From Bacillota bacterium (GTDB lineage Bacteria > Bacillota > Clostridia > Acetivibrionales > DTU013), in assembly GCA_023433505.1 (NCBI GenBank), contig JAEZCO010000088.1, forward strand, positions 1 through 38,596: a DNA stretch of 38,596 bases. Direction: 5' to 3'. The stretch's first letter is position 1. Every line of letters begins with the position of its first letter. The notes beneath the pieces are model-generated. The model did no database searches. It saw only the letters and a list, made by a program, of their open reading frames with translations, and was not told where the DNA came from. The position numbers and the translations under genes are program-made. Below are positions 8,752-15,925 of this stretch, piece after piece.

Positions 8752-8889
8752 ATGAAAATTCGGCGCAAGGCATTGCTCATGGTTGTAAAGAACGCAGAAT
8801 ATGAAGAATATCACCGGATTTCACTTCCGGAAATGAGACAATCCATGGAAGAGAGGGAATATCCCTGGAAAAATATACATATTCTATAA
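8752..8889 (+). CDS. Possible small protein (45 aa), unassigned
   Basis: An open frame of 45 codons fills most of the gap before the next gene. It begins MKIRRKALLMVV and ends WKNIHIL, with a charged middle rich in E, R and M. No good ribosome site precedes the ATG at 8752 (only ATAAGAA), and an in-frame ATG lies at 8779. It could be a real small gene, a fragment of a longer decayed gene, or chance. I do not recognise it. Confidence 0.2.
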   Translation: MKIRRKALLMVVKNAEYEEYHRISLPEMRQSMEEREYPWKNIHIL

Positions 8890-8913
8890 TTGATATTTTC
8901 AGGAGGAGGATAT

Positions 8914-10041
8914 ATGAGAAAAACTTTTTGTGCGATTTTATTACTGATAGTCCTTGCGGCTAATTCTTTTGCTGCTGCTGCCGCTTCGCCCGCCCCGGCA
9001 GAGATCCCGGAGGTAAAATTTCTTATAAACGGCAATCCCATAGTGCTCTCCGATGTGCCCCTGGGTTTGAACGGAAGGACAATGCTTCCTTTAAGGGCTG
9101 TTCTGGTAGCTCTTGGCGTACCGGATGACGAAGAACACATAAAATGGGATGGGAATGAGAAAAGCGTGTCTATAAATTATAACGGCAGCAGCATTTACCT
9201 GAAGCTTGACAGCAAAACCGCCTATATTGACGGCAGCGCCGTTGAAATGGATGTGGCGCCCTTCGGATATGACAAAAACCAGAGGATATACCTTCCCGTC
9301 CGGTTCACGGCCAGGGCAGTGGGGAAGGAAGCTGCGTGGGATGATTATTCCAGGACGGTTTACCTTAGAGACAGGGAGGCTTATAGCGGAACCGCCGCTA
9401 TTCTTGAAAAGACTGAGGCTATAATGAAGGCTGCTGCCAGGGCGAAAATTGATACGGAAATGGCTGTAACCATAGTCAATCAGGGCGAGGGGACCGGATT
9501 TGACGTAAAAATAAAAGAAGAGCAGGACAGGACGGCAGGGATACTGCATTCGGAAATAACCCTTCCCATCCTTGAAAATCTGGTAACCTTCGAAAATTAT
9601 TACAAGGACAATATCGAATACGGCAAAGGGATGGGAAATGAGAAGTGGAAGAAAACCCCGATGAAGGAAAAAGATTTCAAAGAGCTCTTTGACAATGAGA
9701 TGAGCCTTTTGTCCATCAACAGCATGGAAATGCTTTCGGCAACGATGAGTCAGCTCGAAGGCGGCAATCCGGATGAGATTTTGCTTGCCGGGAAGGTGTA
9801 TCCCAAAGGCATTGTGAAAAATCTGGCGGTGTATTCGGGAATGGAAAAACTTGAGGCAAAGGAGTATTCTGCGGAAGTAACAGTCGACAGGAATACAGGC
9901 TTGTTGAAAAGCATCTTTATAGAAATAAGCGGACGCTTTAAAAACAAGGACGGGTATTCGGAGGTTCATGCAGAGATCAAAGCCGTGTATTCGGAAATCA
10001 ATGGGGACTTTGTATTGAGTCTGCCGGATATGGGAAATTGA
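8914..10041 (+). CDS. Secreted copper amine oxidase N-terminal domain protein
   Basis: A 375-residue exported protein. The Sec signal peptide covers residues 1-23 (MRKTFCAILLLIVLAANSFA). Residues ~30-150 form a Cu_amine_oxidN1 domain (IVLSDVPLGLNGRTMLPLRAV ... YLPVRFTARAVGKEAAWD), a non-catalytic wall-associated module typical of clostridia. Residues ~160-375 are beta-rich and resemble LolA/LppX-like folds, with VTIVNQGEG, WKKTPM and a closing AVYSEING. An AGGAGGAGG ribosome site sits 5 nt before ATG 8914. Function unknown; a cell-envelope role is inferred from the signal and domain only. Confidence 0.8.
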   Translation: MRKTFCAILLLIVLAANSFAAAAASPAPAEIPEVKFLINGNPIVLSDVPLGLNGRTMLPLRAVLVALGVPDDEEHIKWDGNEKSVSINYNGSSIYLKLDSKTAYIDGSAVEMDVAPFGYDKNQRIYLPVRFTARAVGKEAAWDDYSRTVYLRDREAYSGTAAILEKTEAIMKAAARAKIDTEMAVTIVNQGEGTGFDVKIKEEQDRTAGILHSEITLPILENLVTFENYYKDNIEYGKGMGNEKWKKTPMKEKDFKELFDNEMSLLSINSMEMLSATMSQLEGGNPDEILLAGKVYPKGIVKNLAVYSGMEKLEAKEYSAEVTVDRNTGLLKSIFIEISGRFKNKDGYSEVHAEIKAVYSEINGDFVLSLPDMGN

Positions 10042-10169
10042 CAGAATCGCCAGATACAAACGGGTGTGCAAAAAAAGCTAATAAAAACACAAATCATGGT
10101 ATAGCATAGAAAGCTCCGGTGGGATATAATTACAGGCAAGTGACTTTTATAAATTATCGGAGGAATTCT

Positions 10170-11177
10170 ATGAAAAAAGCTGTGTTCATGCTGCAGGATA
10201 AAAATTGGGAATTCATAAACAAAATCTACAACCGGGATAGCCTGGACAGGATAAAAGAGTATGCCTCCGTTTATCCTGAGTTGATCAGCCGTGAAAGCCT
10301 GCAAATACATAGAGAGGTTCTCAAGGATACGGAGATCGTATTTTCAACCTGGGGGATGACAGATTTATCGGAAGAAGAAATCCAGCGATATCTTCCGAAG
10401 CTCAAGGCGGTGTTTTATGGGGCAGGCACTGTCCAAGGCTTCGCCCGCCCCTTCCTGAACCAAAACATAACGGTGGTAAGCGCCTGGGCTGCGAATGCGG
10501 TGCCGGTGGCCGAATATACCCTGGCGCAGATTCTTCTTGCCAACAAGGGATTTTTTCAGAATGTCCATATCACTAAAAACAGTTATGAAGCGGCAAGGGA
10601 CTATACCGATGCCTTTGCCGGCAATTACTCCGTCAAAGTCGGAATACTGGGTGCCGGCATGATCGGGACAAAGGTCATCGAGCTTTTGAAGCCTTTTAAC
10701 GTGGAAGTACTGGTATATGACCCCTTCCTTCCGGAGGACAGGGCGGAGACGTTGGGAGTGCGGAAATGCACGATGGCGGAAATTTTCTCGGAATGCCAGA
10801 CCATTTCCAATCATATTGCAAACCTCCCTACCACCCAGGGGATAATCAACTGCGAGCTTTTTGATAAAATGCTGCCCAATGCCACCTTTATCAATACCGG
10901 ACGCGGAGCTCAGCTGGTGGAGCGGGACTTGATCAAGGCGTTGAAGGAAATGCCGGCAAGGACGGCTGTTCTTGACGTAACCGACCCTGAGCCGCCCGTA
11001 GCCGGCAGTGAATTATTTGATATGAAAAATGTCATCCTTACCTCCCATATCGCCGGGAGCATGGGCCGTGAAGTGGAACGTTTAGGCTGCTATATGGCGG
11101 ATGAATTTATCCGCTATGTCAACGGCAAAGAGCTGAAGTATGGTGTTGCGTTAAAAATGCTGGAGACCATGGCGTAG
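10170..11177 (+). CDS. D-isomer-specific 2-hydroxyacid dehydrogenase
   Basis: A 335-residue NAD(P)-dependent dehydrogenase of the D-2-hydroxyacid family. The Rossmann motif is GILGAGMIGTKVIELL with acidic residue D at YDPFLPED, indicating NAD preference. The catalytic region holds INTGRGAQLVERD (Arg), DVTDPEPP (acid) and LTSHIAGS (His). The start is ATG 10170 after CGGAGGAA at 5-9 nt; a 17-codon in-frame extension upstream lacks a ribosome site. A possible TATAAT lies at 10124-10129. The gene is monocistronic and is followed by a stem-loop terminator. Substrate cannot be assigned. Confidence 0.88.
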   Translation: MKKAVFMLQDKNWEFINKIYNRDSLDRIKEYASVYPELISRESLQIHREVLKDTEIVFSTWGMTDLSEEEIQRYLPKLKAVFYGAGTVQGFARPFLNQNITVVSAWAANAVPVAEYTLAQILLANKGFFQNVHITKNSYEAARDYTDAFAGNYSVKVGILGAGMIGTKVIELLKPFNVEVLVYDPFLPEDRAETLGVRKCTMAEIFSECQTISNHIANLPTTQGIINCELFDKMLPNATFINTGRGAQLVERDLIKALKEMPARTAVLDVTDPEPPVAGSELFDMKNVILTSHIAGSMGREVERLGCYMADEFIRYVNGKELKYGVALKMLETMA

Positions 11178-11209
11178 AAATATGAGGCATTACACCCGGT
11201 AATCATCCT

Positions 11210-11260
11210 GAGGGGGCTGTCCCGAAACTGTAAAATTGTTTTGGGGGAGCCTCCTTTTTG
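11210..11260 (+). terminator. Imperfect stem-loop terminator after the dehydrogenase
   Basis: GGCTGTCCCGAAAC pairs with GTTTTGGGGGAGCC across the TGTAAAATT loop, with two mismatched positions, and is followed by TCCTTTTTG. It fits an intrinsic terminator, though the T-run is short. Confidence 0.55.
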
Positions 11261-11400
11261 TACAAAAATGGAATAGGATAAATCCAACAAATAGTATGCC
11301 TGCTGCCGGGTATTCGGAAAAAGCCGGGTGTTTGGCCTGGAGTTTTTTGTGCTATAAATATATTGTATTTAACGGAATGAAACATGAAAGGAGCCCGACT

Positions 11401-12204
11401 TTGAAAAAGTTAGTAAACCTTGTCAAATCGGCGGACGAAAAGTTTTTGGGCGATTTTATCAAACGTTTTTACAGCCGCTGTATAAAATACAGGTTTTCAA
11501 AGGTTGTAAATCTGGACAGGCACGCCGGATTCCCTCCGGCCAGGCATGCCCCGGGCGACAGCCCTTTGGCCTATGGCGGAAAGGTGAATTCTGCGACAGT
11601 GCTCGATGCCTATGGAAAAGGCATTTTTATGCATTCACTTAAATATGAACCGGTATTATGGTGGTCTCCGGATCCCAGAAGTATTATCCTGCCTTCTCAA
11701 ATGCATATAGAGGCTTCTGTAAAGCCCTATTTAAAAAAATACCAGGTAACCTTTGATCAAAGCTTCAGAGCGGTTATCAACGGAATATGCGATTATTGGA
11801 AGGACAGCAGGGAAGCGTGGATCAATGAAGAAATCATCAACGCCTTTTGCGACCTGCACGAGCAGGGATATGCGCATTCGGCGGAGGTTTGGCATGAAAA
11901 TGAGCTGGTCGGCGGATTATATGGGCTGCTGCTTGGAAATGTATTTTTTATAGAGTCCCAGTTCCATTTGAAGAACAATGCCTCAAAAGTGGCCATGATA
12001 GCACTCTCGAAGCTTCTTCAGGAGATTGGCGTTAAAATTTGCGACACCCAGTACCTGACCAATTTCTTAAAAAGCATGGGTGCTGTTGAAATCTCGAGAG
12101 ACGAGTTCCTGGATTACCTGGAAGGACCGGCCGTTGTATCCGCTGCGCTGGGTAAATGGACCTACAGATACTCCGGAGCTTCTCTGGTCAAGACCGATAA
12201 ATAG
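11401..12204 (+). CDS. aat: Leucyl/phenylalanyl-tRNA--protein transferase
   Basis: A 267-residue Aat-family aminoacyl transferase that adds Leu or Phe to proteins with N-terminal Arg or Lys, marking them for ClpS/ClpAP-type degradation. Diagnostic blocks are YGKGIF, VLWWSPDPR, WINEEI, GYAHSAEVW, LVGGLYGLLLGNVFFIESQF, NASKVAMIAL, CDTQYLT and MGAVEISRDEFLDYL. The catalytic Glu (IESQF) and the Asp/Gln pair (CDTQ) are kept, although GESMFS is altered to IESQFH. The TTG at 11401 is chosen because GAAAGGAG ends 8 nt before it; the upstream in-frame extension from 11236 runs through the terminator. The N-terminal ~60 residues exceed the usual family length. Confidence 0.85.
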   Translation: MKKLVNLVKSADEKFLGDFIKRFYSRCIKYRFSKVVNLDRHAGFPPARHAPGDSPLAYGGKVNSATVLDAYGKGIFMHSLKYEPVLWWSPDPRSIILPSQMHIEASVKPYLKKYQVTFDQSFRAVINGICDYWKDSREAWINEEIINAFCDLHEQGYAHSAEVWHENELVGGLYGLLLGNVFFIESQFHLKNNASKVAMIALSKLLQEIGVKICDTQYLTNFLKSMGAVEISRDEFLDYLEGPAVVSAALGKWTYRYSGASLVKTDK

Positions 12205-12332
12205 CCGCTTACGCTGTCCTTGACTTTTCAAGCGCTTCAAATTCTTCCTCAGGTCTCCGGCTCCTGTATCCGATGGCTGGAACGGGGAGTTTCGTTTTTC
12301 TATTATTTGACTGTAAAAATTAACGGAATACA

Positions 12333-12350
12333 TAGTGAATACATTAACAA
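12333..12350 (+). promoter_or_regulatory. Rex-like operator in the sensory-hydrogenase operon promoter
   Basis: TAGTGAATACATTAACAA agrees with the clostridial Rex consensus TTGTKAANNNNTTMACAA at all defined positions but one. It ends 5 bp before the TATAAT at 12356, so bound Rex would block RNA polymerase. Rex releases DNA when NADH/NAD+ is high. Confidence 0.65.
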
Positions 12351-12355
12351 TATGC

Positions 12356-12361
12356 TATAAT
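12356..12361 (+). promoter_or_regulatory. Probable -10 element (TATAAT) of the hydS operon
   Basis: A perfect TATAAT lies 47 bp before the first gene. The -35 position 17 bp upstream is weak (TAGTGA, within the Rex-like box), so the promoter assignment rests on the -10 and the operator overlap. Confidence 0.5.
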
Positions 12362-12407
12362 AAATAAAAAAACAATGCTTAATATCCGGTAAAGGGGCGG
12401 TTTAAGG

Positions 12408-12761
12408 ATGAGAATTGATGATATTGTCAAAACGCTGGGAGCAGAGGTGCTGACGGATATTCCAAATCCGGACATGGACATAACTTCTGCCTGCGGAGCG
12501 GATCTTATGAGTGATGTCATGGCCTATGTCAAGGAAAACGTATTGCTTTTAACCGGGCTTGTTAACCCCCAGGTCATACGGACAGCGGAGATGATGGATA
12601 TTAAGGCCATTGTGTTTGTGCGGGGTAAAAATCCCGGAGACGCAATTATCCGGCTTGGACAGGAAAAGGGCATCACAGTGCTTACTTCAAAGGATCCCAT
12701 GTTTGTAGCCTGCGGCAAGCTATACACCGCAGGCCTTACGGGTAAGGGAGTGAGAGATTGA
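12408..12761 (+). CDS. DRTGG domain protein
   Basis: A 117-residue protein consisting of one DRTGG-type domain (PF07085), with LTGLVNPQVIRTAEMMDIKAIVFVRGKNPG as the recognisable stretch and a closing FVACGKLYTAGLTG. DRTGG domains occur near CBS and phosphotransacetylase domains and are probably small-ligand sensors; the exact role is unknown. AAGGGGCGG lies about 10 nt before the ATG. It is the first gene of a five-gene operon, and its stop overlaps the next TTG start (TTGA). A second DRTGG-like protein lies at 14659, suggesting partners or a duplication. Confidence 0.8.
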   Translation: MRIDDIVKTLGAEVLTDIPNPDMDITSACGADLMSDVMAYVKENVLLLTGLVNPQVIRTAEMMDIKAIVFVRGKNPGDAIIRLGQEKGITVLTSKDPMFVACGKLYTAGLTGKGVRD

Positions 12762-13186
12762 GCGGCGGTGTGATTAAATTGCATTATGATATTTCACCCG
12801 ATGATTTTACTCTGGCAGGAGAGGCGTCCAGCAATGTAAGAAAAAAGCTCGTGCAGCTGGGAGTGGACCCCGCTTTGGTAAAAAAGGCCGCTATTGCCAT
12901 GTATGAGGCCGAAATCAATACGGTCATCCATGCCAATGGCGGAGCCTCCGACATAGAGATCGACAGTGAAAAAATCGTGGTGAAAATAAAGGATACGGGC
13001 CCCGGCATTCCCGATCTTGAGCTCGCCATGCAGGAAGGCTGGTCCACAGCGGGGGACAGTATCAGGGAAATGGGCTTTGGCGCCGGCATGGGTCTGCCCA
13101 ACATGAAAAGGTATGCGGATAAGCTTGAAATAGAGACGGAAGTGGGTAAAGGCACCACCGTAGTCATTGTGGTTTACCTCAAGTGA
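12758..13186 (+). CDS. Anti-sigma-factor/RsbW-like HATPase
   Basis: A 142-residue GHKL ATPase of the serine-kinase anti-sigma type. The N-box is AMYEAEINTVIHANGG, the G1 box VKIKDTGPGIPDLELAM, and the G2 region FGAGMGLPNMKRYADKLEIETEVGKGTTV. Such proteins phosphorylate anti-anti-sigma factors or bind a regulator. The TTG start at 12758 overlaps the preceding stop by 4 bp and follows an AAGGGAG site. Placement directly before a sensory-type hydrogenase suggests it relays that protein's state, which is inference. Confidence 0.85.
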   Translation: MSGGVIKLHYDISPDDFTLAGEASSNVRKKLVQLGVDPALVKKAAIAMYEAEINTVIHANGGASDIEIDSEKIVVKIKDTGPGIPDLELAMQEGWSTAGDSIREMGFGAGMGLPNMKRYADKLEIETEVGKGTTVVIVVYLK

Positions 13187-13250
13187 TGGCGTTAAGCACG
13201 ATGCTGCAGCGAAAAGTACTAATGAAAACATGATTTCCCACCGGTTTTTT

Positions 13251-13280
13251 GAAAACACGCTCCATTGCGCGGGTGTTTTC
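13251..13280 (+). other. Hairpin, copy A of a repeated stem-loop
   Basis: GAAAACA pairs with TGTTTTC and CGC with GCG around a TCCATT loop, with a 4-nt CGGG bulge on the 3' side. It lies in the 139-bp gap before the hydS-type gene. A second copy with compensatory changes is at 38010-38040. There is no T-run, so a simple terminator is unlikely. Confidence 0.5.
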
Positions 13281-13325
13281 GAAAAAGCGGATATAATTTT
13301 CAGTGCAAAGGAGGATTGATGATTT

Positions 13326-14672
13326 ATGGGAACTTACTTTCATTCGGTTACCCTGGACGAGGAAAAATGCAGAGGCTGCACCAATTGCATAAAAAGGTGT
13401 CCCACGGAAGCCATCCGGGTCCGGAAAAGCAAGGCAAGAATTATAAATGAGCGATGTATTGACTGCGGAGAATGCATCAGGGTATGTCCCTATCACGCCA
13501 AGAAGGCGATCACCGATGCATTTGACACGATTTATTCATATAAATACAGGATTGCAGTTCCTGCACCGTCCCTGTACGGGCAGTTTAAAGCGGAGCATTC
13601 CAGGAACCAGATACTGAATGCCTTGAAGGCCGTAGGCTTCAATGAAGTGTATGAAGTGGCAAAGGCGGCGGAAATGGTGACAGACGCCACCAAAAGACTC
13701 ATGACAAGGAAAGGCGTCAAGAAGCCGCTGGTTTCCTCTGCCTGTCCGGCAGTAGTCAGGCTTATTCAGGTAAGATTCCCCAGTCTCATTGATAATTTGG
13801 TAAGACTGGAGTCTCCAATGGAGGTGGCGGCAAAAACTGTTAAGCGCAAGACCGCTCTAACAGCCAACATTCCAATGGAAGAAGTGGGCGTGTTTTTTAT
13901 TACACCCTGTGCAGCGAAAGCCACCAGTGTGAAAGCTCCCTATGAAAATGACAAATCTTCGGTGGACGGGGTGATATCCATCAAGGATATCTATTTGAAG
14001 ATGCTCTCGGCCCTGGAACACGGCAAGGGCTCCGAAATGCTGGCCCAAGCCGGCTTTGAGGGCATCCGGTGGGCTAATTCCGGCGGAGAGGGACTGGCCC
14101 TGGGAACAGATAAATTTTTGGCTGTAGACGGGATACACAATGTCATCACAATTCTGGAGGCCATAGAAAACGACAAGCTGGAGGACGTAGAGTTTATTGA
14201 GGCGCTGTCGTGTACAGGCGGCTGCCTTGGAGGCCCTTTGGCGGTGGAGAATGTATATGTGGCTAAAACAAGGCTGAAGAAGCATATTGACGAAGCGAAA
14301 GAGGCAAATGCCACACAGCAGCAGGAAGATACCAGCCATGATCTGGATTGGACGGGAAACATTGAGTACAAGCCGGTGATGAAGCTTGATTCGGATATGG
14401 AGATTGCCATTAAAAAGCTGGAAGAGCTGGAGGAAATAAACGAACAGCTGCCGGGCCTGGATTGCGGCGCCTGCGGCGCACCCAGCTGCCGCGCGCTGGC
14501 GGAGGATATCGTCCGGGGCAACGCCAATGAAACCGACTGTATCTTCAAGCTGAGGGAAAAGGTCAGAGATCTGGCGGCTCAAATGATGGAGCTGGAGGCA
14601 AAGATTCCGCCGGTCATGGACAAAGGGACGAAAAATGGGGAAGGCAAGGGTAAAGCCGATGAAGGTATCTGA
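13326..14672 (+). CDS. Sensory-type [FeFe] hydrogenase (HydS-like, group C/D)
   Basis: A 448-residue protein. Residues ~10-65 hold two [4Fe-4S] motifs (CRGCTNCIKRCP, CIDCGECIRVCP). The H-cluster domain follows: L1 is SSACPAV (A139, C140), L2 is TPCAAKATS (C195) and L3 is ALSCTGGCLGG (C296, C300). All four H-cluster ligands are present, but the proton-relay Cys of catalytic enzymes is Ala139 and the conserved L2 Glu is Ser201, as in putative sensory hydrogenases such as TamHydS. The C-terminus has CGACGAPSCRALAEDIV, a further Fe-S motif, then a charged coiled tail. There is no small-subunit tail. AAGGAGG precedes ATG 13326. Catalysis is expected to be slow; hydrogen or redox sensing is inferred. 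Confidence 0.85.
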   Translation: MGTYFHSVTLDEEKCRGCTNCIKRCPTEAIRVRKSKARIINERCIDCGECIRVCPYHAKKAITDAFDTIYSYKYRIAVPAPSLYGQFKAEHSRNQILNALKAVGFNEVYEVAKAAEMVTDATKRLMTRKGVKKPLVSSACPAVVRLIQVRFPSLIDNLVRLESPMEVAAKTVKRKTALTANIPMEEVGVFFITPCAAKATSVKAPYENDKSSVDGVISIKDIYLKMLSALEHGKGSEMLAQAGFEGIRWANSGGEGLALGTDKFLAVDGIHNVITILEAIENDKLEDVEFIEALSCTGGCLGGPLAVENVYVAKTRLKKHIDEAKEANATQQQEDTSHDLDWTGNIEYKPVMKLDSDMEIAIKKLEELEEINEQLPGLDCGACGAPSCRALAEDIVRGNANETDCIFKLREKVRDLAAQMMELEAKIPPVMDKGTKNGEGKGKADEGI

Positions 14673-14985
14673 ACTGGCAGTTGTGACAGAAGCTGCTGTA
14701 ATTACCTGCGGAGCAGGGGAAGACAAGGTTGTGTCGGGCATGTATGCCTGTGATTTGCTTAGCTGGGTCATGGCCCATGCGAAAAAAGGCGATGCATGGA
14801 TAACTGTCCACACCCACGTAAATATTGTCGCAGTTGCGCTTTTGGCGGAAGTCTCATGTATCATCGTTCCCGAGGGAATAATCGTGGAGGAGGCTACTGT
14901 TAAAAGGGCTGAACTGGAGGGGATATCCATCTTGAGTACTTCCCTGAGTACCTATGAAATCTGCTGCAGAGTCCCTGCCTTATGA
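14659..14985 (+). CDS. Second DRTGG-like domain protein
   Basis: A 108-residue protein resembling the one at 12408: VVSGMYACDLLSWVMAHAKKGDAWITVHT, then an alternating beta/alpha pattern and ILSTSLSTYEICCRV. The ATG at 14659 is preferred, 8 nt after AAGGCAAGGG; an in-frame ATG at 14635 is also possible. It overlaps the hydrogenase gene by 14 bp and the PHP gene by 4 bp, so translation is coupled. A ligand-sensing role in the hydrogenase relay is inferred. Confidence 0.75.
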   Translation: MKVSELAVVTEAAVITCGAGEDKVVSGMYACDLLSWVMAHAKKGDAWITVHTHVNIVAVALLAEVSCIIVPEGIIVEEATVKRAELEGISILSTSLSTYEICCRVPAL

Positions 14986-15689
14986 AATATGCCGTAGATC
15001 TTCACATACACTCGGCCCTATCTCCTTGTTCGGACAAGGACATGACGCCGAACAATATTGTGAATATGGCGCTGTTAAAGCAATTGGACATCATTGCGCT
15101 GACGGATCATAATACTGCCGCCAATACGGCTGCAACCTGCAAATGCGCGGAAGGCACAAATATTCTCGTCGTTCCGGGGATGGAGGTGGAGACATCGGAG
15201 GAAGTCCATCTTATATGCCTTTTCCCCAATGTCCGGGCGGCTTTGCTGATGCAGGAGAAGGTTTATGCCGCGCTGCCTCCCATGGAGAACAGGGAGGATA
15301 TTTTCGGCGCCCAGTATATCATGGATGAAGAGGACAATATCACTGAAAATCTGAAAAGAATGCTGATTACTGCCACAAGCCTGCCTGTGCAGGAAGTGTT
15401 TGAATTTGCAGCAGGCATTGGCGGAGTGGTTATTCCGGCCCATGTGGATAGAAGCTCCTATAGCGTCATTTCAAATCTGGGCTTTATTCCGGAGGATTTA
15501 AAGATAAACTATGTGGAAATATCAAAAAACTGCGATGCGCAGGCGCTTATAAAAAATAACGGGCAGTTGGAGAAATATAAAATGCTGAGGTCCTCCGATG
15601 CCCATTGCCTTGGTGAAATCCTTGAAAGGGAAACCTTCCTGGAATTGGAGGAGTTCAGTGTGGAATGCCTGCTGGACAGGCTGAAATAG
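14982..15689 (+). CDS. PHP-domain metal-dependent phosphoesterase
   Basis: A 235-residue PHP-family protein. The metal-binding motifs DLHIHSALSPCSD, IALTDHN, GMEVET, PAHVDR and SSDAHCLGE are all present, so the trinuclear metal site looks intact. Relatives hydrolyse phosphate monoesters or small nucleotides. The ATG overlaps the preceding stop (ATGA). It ends the operon. In a putative signalling operon it might remove a nucleotide or phosphorylated signal, but the sequence does not identify the substrate. Confidence 0.85.
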   Translation: MKYAVDLHIHSALSPCSDKDMTPNNIVNMALLKQLDIIALTDHNTAANTAATCKCAEGTNILVVPGMEVETSEEVHLICLFPNVRAALLMQEKVYAALPPMENREDIFGAQYIMDEEDNITENLKRMLITATSLPVQEVFEFAAGIGGVVIPAHVDRSSYSVISNLGFIPEDLKINYVEISKNCDAQALIKNNGQLEKYKMLRSSDAHCLGEILERETFLELEEFSVECLLDRLK

Positions 15690-15690
15690 A

Positions 15691-15855
15691 GGCAGGGACT
15701 GCCTCAAACAGTCCCTCATTGGTATAAAAGGAATCTGGTGTAGGGGCGACCACTGGTCGCCCACCCTGGAAGGACTTTGGAGGGCGATCAATGATCGCCG
15801 CTGCATCCTTTTATCCTCAGAATGACAGCTTTCCTGTTTTGAGACAGTCCCCTGT
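15691..15855. repeat. MITE-like intergenic repeat with inverted ends and two internal palindromes
   Basis: The left end CAGGGACTGCCTCAAACA (15693-15710) is the near reverse complement of the right end TGTTTTGAGACAGTCCCCTG (15835-15854). Inside are perfect palindromic stems at 15744-15762 (GGGCGACC/GGTCGCCC) and 15783-15799 (GGCGATC/GATCGCC). Similar GGGCGACC palindromes are, as I recall, dispersed in clostridial genomes. No transposase is present. A short left-end hairpin (AGGGACTG/CAGTCCCT) could also act as a terminator for the PHP gene. No gene is seen in 15690-15925. Confidence 0.6.
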
Positions 15856-15925
15856 AAGAATTTATAGATGCGAGGAGCCTGGCTGATAATTGCATTGCAG
15901 CAAAAATGGCATAGAATCAGTAGCC

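Noticed and set aside
9091..10071. 326-codon minus-strand frame
   Set aside because: It is antisense to the copper-amine-oxidase-N gene and its translation is rich in unlikely residues (F, H, I runs) with no domain.
13857..14930. 357-codon minus-strand frame
   Set aside because: It is antisense to the HydS and DRTGG genes, which have clear motifs; no ribosome site.
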